From the NCBI GenBank assembly GCA_016705325.1, contig JADIYJ010000007.1, positions 237,171-301,170 of the forward strand: a stretch of DNA of 64,000 bases, given 5' to 3'. The notes beneath the pieces were generated by a model, which ran no database searches, had not been told where the DNA came from, and saw only the letters and a program-made list of their open reading frames with translations. This DNA comes from Pseudomonadota bacterium. Lineage in GTDB: Bacteria > Pseudomonadota > Gammaproteobacteria > Steroidobacterales > Steroidobacteraceae. Shown here piece by piece: positions 18,736 to 27,831 of the stretch; the stretch's first letter is position 1, and each line of letters begins with the position of its first letter. The position numbers and the translations under genes are program-made.

Positions 18736-19385
18736 TTTGACTCTCCTGCGATTTCCGGATGGACAGCCCTGTGGCTATCGGCCGCTGACAGTTCGGAATC
18801 AGCGCCCAGCACCCGTTTGGCCAGTCCACTGACAGACAGCCCGTAGTCGACCGCGCCCACGCAGCTTGCGTCGGGATTGCCACCGCCGCCCGACGCGTCC
18901 AGAACTGCAGCCAGCTTGGATGTAAAGCTGTAGTTGCGAAACTCGGCCAGGATCTCGCCGGTATCGGTGGCCTCGATGGACCACTCGTCCAAGCCGATGC
19001 GCGGCCAGAACCCCGCGGAAGTTCTTATCCGTCGATGCGTGGGCGGTGAAATCCGAGAGTGCCTGAGCGCATACCCACCGGGCGCTTCGGACAACGGCGT
19101 AATCGCAATACACTCATCGTCTTCGAATCCCGCCTGCCTGAGAATGCGGCGAATCTCTGGCTTCCGTTTCCAGACGTCACAGCGCACATCGCCGACCCGG
19201 GATCGCGAGTACCGGTAATAGCCGGGCGGAAGCCGCAGGAGTCCGATGCGGTCCTTGCCAACGAGTGCATCCACGTACTCGAACTCGTGTCGGCCCAATA
19301 CGTACATGCAACGCGGACACTGGTCGTCACCGCCCTCCGACAGGTAGCCACGTACGTGGACGGTTCGGTTGATCTTGAGCCCACC
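18732..19385 (-). pseudogene. CxxC membrane protein, main part (split by two IS21 insertions)
   Basis: The frame reads from the IS21 junction (LKINRTVHVRGYLSEGG) through DDQCPRCMYVLGRHEFEYVD to the stop, ATGA-overlapping the HlyD-tail gene. CPRC is a zinc-ribbon-like or redox CxxC. An internal ATG at 19307 gives the longest methionine-started frame, but it lies after the CxxC, so the true start is elsewhere. Removing IS21 copy 1 joins this part to 21965-22066. Removing IS21 copy 2 joins that to 31245-31318. The reassembled reading frame is continuous: MLKPWLRWGLVATLLFLLLV (membrane anchor), then GYHAWERYYGMQLAQQMCEK, then DGGLKINRTVHVRGYL. The gene is inactivated. It is paralogous to the 17675-18466 product; function unknown. 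Confidence 0.75.
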
Positions 19386-19478
19386 TGCGGATTCCGGCGA
19401 TCGTGACCGGTCGTTCTGATTTCACGTGACCGGTGGCGGGCGTGGTGCCGAGCCGTCTGGTGATGTTACCTCAGTCGG

Positions 19479-20239
19479 TCACGATGTTTCGGAAGAGGGC
19501 TTCGATCGAGCGGCCGAGGAGCGCCGCAGGGACTCGCCCTTGAGCGTGAGGCGATGGGCGTGGTGCAGCAGTCGGTCGAGGATGGCGTCAGCGATCGTGG
19601 CTTCGCCGATCCAGCCGTGCCAGTGCTCGACGGGCAACTGCGCGGTGATCACAGTGGCGCGCCGGTCGGCGCGATCGTCGATGAGTTCGAGCAGATCCTC
19701 GCGGCCGTAGGGCTCGAGCGGCTGCAACGCGAGATCGTCGAGGACGAGGCAGTCGAGCTTGGCGAGGGCGAGCAAGCGGCGTTTGTGCGTGCCATCGCCG
19801 CGCGCGATGCGCAGTTCTTCGAGCAGCCGCGGCAGACGAGCGTAGAGCGCGCTGTGACCGAGGCGGCAGGCGCGCTGCGCGAGTGCGCAGGCGAGCCAGG
19901 TCTTGCCGACCCCGGTGGGACCGACGATGAGCACGGTCTGGCCGCGTTCGATCCACTCGCCGTGGGCGAGGCTGGCGATCTTGACGGCCTCCAGGCCGCG
20001 GCTGGTGCGGGTGTCGAGGTCCTCGAGGCAGGCCTGGCCGTACTTGAGTCGCGCCTTGGTCAACAGGCGCTCCAGGCGGTGCGTGTTGCGGTAAGCGTTC
20101 TCGCGCTCGACCAGCAACGCGAAGCGGTCCTCGAACGCGAGCGAGCCGAGGTGGGCAGCGTGAGCTGCTCCTCGAACGCACTCGCCATGCCGTCGAGCTT
20201 GAGCGCTCGCAGCTGGGTCAGGGTCTGTTGCACGATCAT
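19479..20239 (-). pseudogene. istB: IstB-like ATPase of IS21 copy 1, frameshifted
   Basis: It starts at ATG 20239 with MIVQQTLTQLRALKLDGMAS. After EEQLTLPTS (near 20150) the homology continues in another frame: LAFEDRFALLVERE, Walker A VGPTGVGKTWLA, Walker B CLVLDDLALQ and arginine-rich sensor segments, ending SSAARSKPSSETS at 19479. IstB is the AAA+ transposition helper that loads the IstA transposase. The early frameshift should abolish normal production. Confidence 0.8.
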
Positions 20240-20259
20240 CGTCGGTCCTCCGGAGGGGA

Positions 20260-21786
20260 TCACTGGTAGTACTTGGGGCCGCGCAGGTGCGCATGCTCGG
20301 GGCCGACCAGGCGGTCTCGCCGGGCAGCGGCAAGGCCTCCTGTCGGTTCTTGAGGATGTCGGCCACGGTGCGGTAGCGGGCGCTGCCGAGGGCGAGCGCA
20401 CGAGCACAGGCCGCCTCGAGCCGCGCGGCTCCGTGGCGGCGCTCGAGCGCGAGCAGGCCGAGGCAGGCACGGTAGCCGTGCCGGATGAAGCCGGGTGTCG
20501 AGGATGCGGCGGATGACCTGGCACAGGCCGTGCCGTGACTCTCGCCCCAGCGGATCAGCCGCTCCGGCGACCATTCGAGATGGGCGCGGTGCGCGGCCGG
20601 CAGGTGTGCGGGCTCCGTGGTGTAGCCGTAGCGCACGAACGAGCGCGGGTGGGCGGCGACTCGTCGCCCCTTGTGCAGGACTTCGACGGTGCGGTGCGTG
20701 GCGCGGATCTCGACGGTCTGGTGCACGAGCGCGTGCGGCACGCTGTAGAGATGCTCGGCGACGACGACGTGGTAGTCGATGTTGACCCGTGCCGCACTGA
20801 GCGGGCGAGCTCGTAGCGACCGACCGGCAACGGCTTCAGCGCCGGACGGTCGAGATCGGCGTACTGGCTCACCCGCGACCCGGGCAGCCGCTTGAACGGC
20901 CGGCGGTTCAGGTTCTCGAGCAGATCGACGACCGCGCCATCCACGGCGGCGAGCGTGTCGAAGCTGCGGTTGCGCAGTCGTGCGAGGATCCAGCGCTCGA
21001 CGATCTGCACGGCGACCTCGACCTTCGCCTTGTCGCGCGGTCGATATGGCCGGGCCGGCAGCACCGCCGTGCCGTAGTGGCTCGCCAGATCCGAGATCGT
21101 GGCCGAAGCCCGCGGCTCGTAGCGGTCGGGATCGGCGATGAGCGCACGGGCGTTGTCCGGCACGATCAGACCGGGCACACCATCGACGTACTCGAGCGCG
21201 CGCACCAGCGCATCCACCCAGTCGTCGAGCGTCTGGCGTGGCGTCGCGCAGGCGAACGTGTAGTTGGATGCGCCGAGCACGGCGACGAAGATCTGGGCGC
21301 GCTCGCCGACGCGCCCATAAGGCACCGTGTCGCCGGCGTAGTCGACGAACAGCTTCTCGCCCGCACGGTGGACCTGGCGCATCGAGCGGCGCAGCGTCGC
21401 GACGTACTCGCGGTAGCGCTCGGCGAACTGCGAGTAGCGGTAGATCGGCTGCCCGGCGTTCGCCGCCTGGTACTCCTCCCAGAGCAGCGTCAGCGTCACG
21501 CCAGGGCGCTTGAGCTCGCGGTGTACCTCGGCGTAATCCGGGGCCGCCCGTCCGCCGTACTGCGGTTGCCGCGCTGCCGGCGCGAGCAGTCGCCCGACCT
21601 CGTCCTCGGGCAGCCTCAGCAGCGTCGTCGGATCGAGGCCTCGGGCGTCCACCCGAGCCACGTACTTGGCGACCACGCCCTTCGACACCGCCAACGCACG
21701 GGCGATCTGCTCGTGCGACAGGCGGCCTCGTACTTGAGGCGGATCAGGTCACGGATCTTCTTCATCGGCAGCGCTCGCGTCGGCAT
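20260..21786 (-). pseudogene. istA: IstA transposase of IS21 copy 1, multiply frameshifted
   Basis: The N-terminus MPTRALPMKKIRDLIRLKYE is at 21786. One base is lost near 21722, and the frame resumes as ALAVSKGVVAKYVARVDARG with the DDE core: LFVDYAGDTVPY, GLIVPDNARALI and RPRDKAKVEVAVQIVERWIL. Near 20800 it shifts again into HALVHQTVEIRATHRTVEVL, and a further shift near 20500 leads to the natural C-terminal end GPKYYQ at 20260. At least three frame changes make it inactive. Confidence 0.78.
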
Positions 21787-21964
21787 CAGGTCCTCCCCGG
21801 TTCCAGGAACCGGGCAGGGTACGGGTCACGAGCTCTGCACCAAATCCGCCGCGCCTGACCGGTCAACCACCGGTCACGCGAAATCGGAATCGACGGTCAC
21901 GCTAAATCGGAATCACCGGTCACGATCCGCCGGAATCGCTGGTCACGATCGACCGGAATACGCA

Positions 21965-22066
21965 CCCACCGTCTTTTTCGCACATCTGCTGCGCCAGCTG
22001 CATCCCGTAGTACCGTTCCCACGCGTGATAGCCCACCAGCAAAAGAAACAGCAAGGTCGCAGCGAC
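21965..22066 (-). pseudogene. Middle segment of the split CxxC membrane-protein gene
   Basis: 102 bp trapped between the two IS21 elements. On the minus strand it reads ATLLFLLLVGYHAWERYYGM then QLAQQMCEKDGG, a transmembrane helix followed by a short soluble stretch. It is flanked by TSD GCGAC (22062-22066) and TSD CCCACC (21965-21970), and the frame is maintained with both outer segments. Confidence 0.8.
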
Positions 22067-22408
22067 TGTGAACGGTGGTCCGAACCTGCGTCATTCTGAG
22101 GATGGGCGCACTTTGGTCGATCCCGCGCTGGGGTGCGTTGCCGCTGATTGATGTCGCTTGGGACCGTTCGGTCTCGGGCTCTTTATCTCCCGATCCCACG
22201 CTGTGCAGTCGGCCGCCGCAACGCGGCGGCAGACGCCGATGGGCTTTGCTCGGGTGTCGATGGGATCGCTGCGAGCGGTGACGCCGGCGTGCTCGGCGGC
22301 GCTCGCGTGCGTGTCGGCTATGCTCGCTCCGACAAGCAGAGAGACGAAGGCCCGGGACTCGATTTGCCGTCAGCCCGGGCCTTCCATGCGCAGCGCCCGT
22401 AGAAGGCA

Positions 22409-22888
22409 GTGTGCAGGCCCTTTATGCCTGCCCGAGCCGGGCGCTGTCCAGTGCTTGGGGGAGGGGCATTGGGCGTGCTCGGGGAGCCGAGCTATCGGCT
22501 CTACAACTGTGCGCGCTGTGCCGTGCAGGTTCGGATCTGCCGGCGCTGCGATCACGGCAATGTGTACTGCGCCGCAGCGTGCGCGCGGCTGCGCCGGCGC
22601 GAGTGCGCCCGGCGGGCGAGCGCGCGCTATCAACGCACCCGTCGCGGCGCGCACCGCCACGCCGCCCGGCAGCGGGCTTACCGCGAGCGTGTGCGCAGCA
22701 AAGTGACGCATCAGGGATCCCCCGGCGTGGTGCTTCGGTGCATCGTCTCCGGCACCGCAATCAAGCAGGGGAAGTACACCGATGTGTCATGCCACGACGA
22801 TCCCGCGCTCGGGCAGCGCTGCGCGTTCTGTCGCGCCCCGCTGCCGCGATGGACGCGGATCCGCGCCGGGCCCTGGGGCCGCTGGTGA
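22409..22888 (+). CDS. Cysteine-rich accessory ORF of IS21 copy 2
   Basis: A GTG-started frame of 159 codons. It has paired cysteines typical of zinc binding (NCARCAVQVRICRRCDHG, then VYCAAACARLRRRECARR), a strongly basic RRGAHRHAARQRAYRERV helix and another CAFC near the end. It lies 24 bp before istA inside the element, so it is an element-borne accessory protein, possibly DNA binding. The first ~25 codons are less convincing and a competing frame also has cysteines there, so the true start or an upstream frameshift is uncertain. I know no function for it. Confidence 0.5.
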   Translation: MCRPFMPARAGRCPVLGGGALGVLGEPSYRLYNCARCAVQVRICRRCDHGNVYCAAACARLRRRECARRASARYQRTRRGAHRHAARQRAYRERVRSKVTHQGSPGVVLRCIVSGTAIKQGKYTDVSCHDDPALGQRCAFCRAPLPRWTRIRAGPWGRW

Positions 22889-22912
22889 GCGCTCGCCGTC
22901 GGGCTCGTCATC

Positions 22913-23471
22913 GTGATCTCGCGCGCGCTCGAGGCGGAGATCCTGCGGCTCCATCATGCCGAGCACTGGCCCGTGGGCACGCTTGCCCGCCAGCTGCAGG
23001 TGCATCACGCCACGGTGCGCCGCGTGCTCGCGCAGGCGGGCGTGGCGGTGGTAGCGCAGGTCGTGCGTGCCTCGATGGTCGATCCGTACCTGCCGTTCAT
23101 GCTCGAGATCTTGACGCGCTACCCGACGCTGCGGGCGAGTCGCCTCTATCGGATGGTGCGCGAGCGCGGCTATGCGGGCGGTCCCGAGCACTTCCGCGCG
23201 ATCGTTGCGCGCTACCGGCCGCGCCCCGCCGCCGAGGCGTATCTGCGTCTGCGCACGCTCCCGGGCGAGCAGGGTCAGGTGGACTGGGCGCACTTCGGGC
23301 GGCTGCGGGTAGGACGGGCCGAGCGACCGCTGATGGCGTTCGTGATGGTGCTCTCCTACTCGCGACACGTGTTCCTGCGCTTCTACCTGAACGCTGCGAT
23401 GAGTAGCTTCCTCGACGGACACGTGCGGGCGTTCGAGGGCTTCGCCGGCGTGCCGCGCACGCTGCTCCCGG
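22913..23471 (+). pseudogene. istA: IstA transposase of IS21 copy 2, N-terminal part
   Basis: The GTG start opens MISRALEAEILRLHHAEHWP, a helix-turn-helix (LARQLQVHHATVRRVLAQ), then the first catalytic region GEQGQVDWAHFGRL and VLSYSRHVFLRFYL. At VPRTLLPD the frame runs into a 22-bp palindrome and then the RIT inverted repeat. The transposase resumes at 29231 with DNLKSAVLERV. Interrupted, so non-functional. Confidence 0.85.
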
Positions 23472-23493
23472 ATTTTGTTCCCGGGAACAAAAT
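23472..23493. repeat. Perfect 22-bp palindrome at the left RIT junction
   Basis: ATTTTGTTC-CCGG-GAACAAAAT reads identically on both strands and overlaps the first base of the left RIT inverted repeat. It is not found at the right junction and is not explained by the IstA coding sequence. It could be a leftover of an earlier insertion or a recombinase target feature. Confidence 0.85.
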
Positions 23494-23524
23494 CATAGTT
23501 ATGTGCCCACCCCCGTTATGTGGC
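23493..23524 (+). repeat. Left terminal inverted repeat of the RIT element
   Basis: A 32-bp sequence beginning TCATAGTTATGTGCCC and ending CGTTATGTGGC. It is the exact reverse complement of 29199-29230. Confidence 0.95.
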
Positions 23525-23537
23525 CAATGGTAACTGC

Positions 23538-24984
23538 TCACCCGGTTTCGGCGTAGAGCTGGCCGGATAGAGCCATTTGGATAGCGACGAGAGGGTTGTG
23601 CCCTTGGTTGGCCATGGTCTGCAGGTAGCTGGAGATACGGCAGTAGGCCTGGGCGAACTCGGCCTTACGGAAGCAGCCGCAGACTTTCTGCTTCACCTTG
23701 CTCATGCGCAGATCTCGCTCGGCACGGTTATTCGTGAAGGGAACGTTCGGATCCTGGGCGAACAACAACACGGCGCTCTCGTGCTCTTTGAGTCGCTCCC
23801 AGAGGTTATGGGCATCGGATTTGGCGACCCGACCCGGTTTGCCATTCTGCTTGGCCGGGATGGGCGGGAGCTCCCGCTCCCCACGAGTGAGGATGTTGCG
23901 GTAGTGTTTCTGCAAGGTCTCGTACTCGCGCGGGGTAAGCCGTTTGCGCGGGCGCTTGGTGACACGGGAGCAGGTCTGCTGCAGAAGCCGCTGCATGTTG
24001 CCGGCCCAGGCATAGCCGTTCGCCTCGCGGATGAAGGTCAGCTCGCGCAACAGGTGCGCGCCACAGAGCCCATGGCGGCAGTGCTCATAGGAGAGGTAGG
24101 AGGCCCAGCAGTCGTGCACGATCACCCCCTCCGTAGCGCGGGATGATGCCGATGGCGGTCATCGCCTCGAGGCCGCGCTTCTCATGCACGAACTTCAGGG
24201 TGATATCCCCGCCGAGCAGACGTGGATCCAGTGGTTGTGCTTCTCGACGCGCAGGGAAGTCTCATCGACATGCATCGCCGGGTGGGTGAGGATCCGTTCG
24301 ATGGCCATCTGCTCCCAGCGCTCGAGCGAGAGGTGCAGCTGCAGGACGTACTTCAAGATCGTGGCTTCGGAGATCACCTGACCGATGAGGGTCTGAATCA
24401 TCTGCTGCACGCGCTGCAGCGAGACCATCTGGGCCATCAGCAGGTTCAGCACGTACGCCTTGATGCCCGAGCCGTACTGCAGGGGACCGAAGAAGGTCTC
24501 GGGGAACGGTGCGCGGGTCTCGGCACCGCAGTGCGGGCAGGACTTGATCTGGGCGTCGACGTGGCTCAGGACCTTCTCGAAGACGATGTCGATCTGGGTG
24601 CGCCGCTCGTGACCTTGGGGCCGGACCTCGCGCAGATCCTCCCCGCACTGCTCGCAGGAACTGACCTTGGAGACCGTAACGGTCTCGACGGTGCGGGTGT
24701 TTGCCGAGCGGCTCGGGTCGTAGGCTTTGCCCTTGGTATGGGTGCCGGCGTGGCCGATCGCGCTCTCGTCCTTCTCGGTTCGCGAGGAGGGCTTGCTGGA
24801 GTTCGCGCTGGTCTTGGTGGTGTTCTTTCCATAAAGACCGCCATCAGCACCTGAAGCAGCATCAGCAGCGCCTGGAACAAGGCGTGGCTTTCAGCGCTGA
24901 CCTTCCCTCGGCGGAAAGCTGCCCGAAGCGACCCTTGAGCGCCTCGAACTCCTCGCGCAGGGACTGTCGGTTGACGCTCGCCAC
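23538..24984 (-). pseudogene. IS66-family transposase (TnpC), frameshifted
   Basis: GTG at 24984 opens ASVNRQSLREEFEALKG. Homology then moves between frames: KVSAESHALFQALLMLLQVL, a CEQCGEDLREVRP/CPHCG zinc-ribbon region, VLNLLMAQMVSLQRVQQMIQ, AMHVDETSLRVEKHNHWIHV, and after a shift near 24140 MIVHDCWASYLSYEHCRHGL, FTNNRAERDLRMSKVKQKVC, ending SGQLYAETG at 23538. DDE residues are recognisable (VDET, VHDCW, NRAERDLR) but at least two frameshifts break the frame. Confidence 0.8.
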
Positions 24985-25002
24985 GAAGCCGAACCGGCCG
25001 GA

Positions 25003-25667
25003 CTACTCGACGGCCTCGACGGCCATCACCGCGGCGAGCACGGCCAGGCGCTCCCCGGGCGGCAAGGCCCGATAGCGCTCCCCCCAGCTCTCGGCCTTGC
25101 GCTTGATGCGTTGCCGATCGGTGTGGTCCTTCCCGGCGTAGCGGGCCCAATGCACGCGGTCGGGGTTGAAGTTGAACCACACCTTCTCGGTGCGCACGCC
25201 GCCCTGGTTCATTACCTGCAGCTCCAGGCTGCGCCAGCCGGGAAGCTCCTGATCGTACAGGGCCGATGGGTAGCCCGAGAGAATGACCTGGCAGGGCAGG
25301 CTCCTCAGCAGCCCAAGCAGCTCCACGTGATCGTGCTCCTCGTACTCGTAGCGGTAGCGCCGATCGGAGCTGCGCGTGGCGTGCAGGTACGGCGGATCGC
25401 AGTAGAGGAGTTCCCGGCCCCGATAGTCAAAGTCCGCCAGGAACCGGTGCGCGCACCCGTTCACCAGTTCCACCGGATACTCGCACTGGAATCTCTCCAG
25501 TGCGCGTTGATTGAGGTCGATGCCGATGTTGCGCAACGCGGGAGCTTGCGCTTCATGATCGCCCCGCCGCCAAGGTGGCTCTCGATATACGTCTCGTGCG
25601 GAGGCATCAGCGCGATGATCGGCTGGCACAACCCCGAGGTCGCCTTGGATCCGAAATACGCGCCCAT
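25003..25667 (-). pseudogene. D12-class DNA adenine methylase, one frameshift
   Basis: ATG 25667 opens MGAYFGSKATSGLCQPIIAL and SHLGGGAIMKRK, the FxGxGxG-like AdoMet region. Near 25550 the frame shifts, and the rest reads IGIDLNQRALERFQCEYPVE, ELLYCDPPYLHATRSS (catalytic DPPY), VILSGYPSALYD and a C-terminus ending VMAVEAVE. This class methylates adenine N6. It sits inside the IS66-family element, before the transposase. An element-borne methylase could protect or regulate the element, but the frameshift suggests this copy is dead. Confidence 0.75.
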
Positions 25668-25826
25668 CGCTGCCTGACCCGTGCCCTTGGAAGGATTGGG
25701 AAGCAGCGTAGTACCCGTTCTCTACATTGTCAAGCCCCCGATCGCCGATGCAAACGACTTGGGGCGTGAGTAGTTACGGCCAATGAAGAAATCGAACCGA
25801 CTTCTCCGGGTGGCGCGCGCGCTGAT

Positions 25827-25837
25827 GGGCACATAAC
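25827..25837 (-). repeat. Inner inverted box of the left RIT end
   Basis: GGGCACATAAC lies 4 bp beyond the last recombinase stop. It is the inverted partner of the outer GTTATGTGCCC box at 23498 (84 bp outer-to-inner span once the IS66-family insertion is removed). Probably a recombinase-binding half-site. Confidence 0.7.
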
Positions 25838-25840
25838 GCG

Positions 25841-26845
25841 CTAAAGCGAGTTGAGCCAAGTGAGCAAGGACTTGTCCTCCTTCCAGACTGCACGAGCGCG
25901 GCCTGCCTCTGAGATGTCGGAACCGAGCTCGCAGTAGCGTAGGGCTTCGGTCTTGGCGCGCAGCATCAGTTCGGCGTACCGGTTGGTGGTATCCAAGCTG
26001 ACGTGTCCGAGCCATCCACGGATGACGTTGACCTCGACGCCGGACTCGAGCAAGTGAGTTGCCGCGGTGTGCCGAAACAGATGCGGGCTGACGCGTCTTG
26101 GCTGTGGACCCGGAGTGTCCCAAGCGGCCGCATGTCGTCGGATGATTTTATAGATCCCGAACCGCGTGAGAGGTTGGCCACGGCGTGCACAAAAGACCGG
26201 GCTTGTGGCGGTGGTCCTGCGTTCAGCGAGTAGCTGCTCAAGATGCTTGACCGTCTGGTCCCAGAGAGGACAGAGGCGCCACTTATCCCCCTTGCCGTGT
26301 AGGCGCACCTTACTGGGCGCCTGGAAATCCAGGTGTTCGACTCGCAGATCGACGACCTCCTGAGCGCGAGCCCCGGTGTTGTATAGAAACAGAACGAGGG
26401 TCCGATCACGCAGAGCAAACGGCCCCTGTCGGGGCATGGAGCGCAGCAGCGCGGTCATCTCCTCGCGCTCAAGATAATGGGTATCGGGGAGCGGTGTTCG
26501 TTTTACCGGGATCGAGGCAATCTGCTGGCACACGGCGAGCATCTCCGGCACGCGGACGGCGAGGTAGGAGAAAAAGGTGGTCAATGCGGCGCGTCGTTGG
26601 TTGCGGGTGCGTGGCGAATTACGCCGTTCCTGCTCGAGATGCGCAAGGAAACCCAGCACCGAATCGAGCGTGAGGTCTTCGAGCGCTAGTTTTGCAACGG
26701 GACGGTGCTTGTGCTTAGCGAGAAAGCGCAACAAGAGGCTCACGGTGTCGCGGTAACTGCGGATCGAACCCAAGCGCAGGCCCTTCTGAACAAGCAAGTA
26801 GTCGTTGAAGAATGACTGCACGAGGTGACCGAGTAGAGGGCTCAT
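25841..26845 (-). CDS. RIT tyrosine recombinase C
   Basis: A 334-residue tyrosine recombinase. The N-terminal SAM-like core-binding domain has a KHKHRPVAKLALEDLTLDSV segment. Catalytic motifs are YNTGARAQEVVDLRVEHL (first Arg), RVSPHLFRHTAATHLLESG (HxxR) and IRGWLGHVSLDTTNRYAELM (His and nucleophile Tyr). It is intact. Its ATG overlaps the stop of the preceding recombinase by 4 bp, so the trio is translated as a unit. It catalyses strand exchange at element ends together with its two partners. Confidence 0.88.
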   Translation of the reverse strand: MSPLLGHLVQSFFNDYLLVQKGLRLGSIRSYRDTVSLLLRFLAKHKHRPVAKLALEDLTLDSVLGFLAHLEQERRNSPRTRNQRRAALTTFFSYLAVRVPEMLAVCQQIASIPVKRTPLPDTHYLEREEMTALLRSMPRQGPFALRDRTLVLFLYNTGARAQEVVDLRVEHLDFQAPSKVRLHGKGDKWRLCPLWDQTVKHLEQLLAERRTTATSPVFCARRGQPLTRFGIYKIIRRHAAAWDTPGPQPRRVSPHLFRHTAATHLLESGVEVNVIRGWLGHVSLDTTNRYAELMLRAKTEALRYCELGSDISEAGRARAVWKEDKSLLTWLNSL

Positions 26846-27831
26846 GCCAATCCCTCCCTGAGTGTGGCGGCGGCGAAAGCCTCGAAGCGCCGATTTGCCA
26901 AGTCCAACAGCTCCGGTGTCGTCGTCAAGTAGATAGCGGTCGAGTTGATATCGACGTGCCCGAGAAACGTCGAAAGAATGTGCAGACGCGCCTGTGGATC
27001 GCCGCCATCGCGATACCAGCGGGCGAGCGTTCCCACGGCACAGGAGTGGCGCAGATCGTGCAGGCGTGGGGGAGAGACGCCGGGTGGGATCATAAAATGG
27101 AGCCGCCGCACGAGCTGCTGAAAAGTGATACTGACGGTGCCAGGACTTACTGCCCGTCCTCCTTCAATCGAAACAGCGCTGTCTCCGGGTCGGCACTGCC
27201 ATAGAGCCCCGTCCTACAACGGACGATCTGTTGACGAAGAAGTGCCTCGAGCTTCGGACCGAAAGGTACCAGTCGGCTCTTGTAGAACTTAGTCTGTCGG
27301 ATCACGAGTACGCGGCGATCCAGATCGACGTCCTTCACGCACAATCGACAAGCTTCTCCGACACGCAATCCCAAGCCATAGAGAATGGCAAAGATCAAGT
27401 GATAGGTGCTGCCCCGCTCGAGTGTGCCGCCGCGATCGGCCAGGGCTTGAGCGGTTGCCAGCGGGCGCCGAGCGGCGGCTTGATCGAAGATGAACGGCGA
27501 CCGCTGGTATCCGGGCGCGACGCGGTGGGGACTGTAGTGGATTACGGGACACCTTGCCGTGTCCGACCAGGTACGCGAACAGCCGGCCGATCGTGCAGCG
27601 CAGGTGGTTATAACTGCGAGGCTTTGATCGCGGCCGGGAGGCCAGAAACTCATCGATCAAAGCCGGTGTCACCGCGTCGAGCACGCACACCCGACGTTCG
27701 AGCAGAAAGTCATCGAGAAGGCGGAGGCTCTTCTCCTCAGTCTCAAAGCGGCGACCGGCAGATCGTTTATGGGCAATGAAGTGCTCGATATCGGGTCCGA
27801 GGAAACTGGCAAAGCCATGGCGTGCTCTCAT
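26842..27831 (-). pseudogene. RIT tyrosine recombinase B, two frameshifts
   Basis: The middle member of the trio. ATG 27831 opens MRARHGFASFLGPDIEHFIA and ARRFETEEKSLRLLDDFLLE. Near 27500 homology shifts to a frame reading TYHLIFAILYGLGLRVGEAC (first catalytic Arg) and RRVLVIRQTKFYKSRLVPFG. After a stop at 27147 it resumes as PPRLHDLRHSCAVGTLARWY and ILSTFLGHVDINSTAIYLTT (HxxR, His, Tyr). Two frame changes mean this recombinase is not made, which should disable the element even though A and C are intact. Confidence 0.85.

Larger units (their letters stand above)
19386..21964 (-). mobile_element. IS21-family element, copy 1
   Basis: The element begins TGCGGATTCCGG and ends CCGGAATACGCA (TG...CA ends, as usual for IS21). 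It has repeated subterminal blocks of the form ATTCCG-N-GTGACC at both ends. The flanking 6-bp direct repeat CCCACC (19380-19385 and 21965-21970) is the target duplication; removing one copy plus the element restores an open reading frame in the host gene. It carries istA and istB on the minus strand, both frameshifted. Confidence 0.9.
23530..25777 (-). mobile_element. IS66-family element carrying a DNA adenine methylase gene
   Basis: The ends are GTAACTGCTCACCC (left) and, on the opposite strand, GTAACTACTCACG (right). The flanking 8-bp direct repeat GGCCAATG (23522-23529, 25778-25785) is the target duplication, the length expected for IS66. Contents on the minus strand: a dam-like methylase gene and then the TnpC transposase gene, which starts 16 nt after the methylase stop. 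I see no tnpA/tnpB, so it is of the single-transposase type with a passenger gene. It is inserted just inside the left RIT repeat. Confidence 0.85.
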
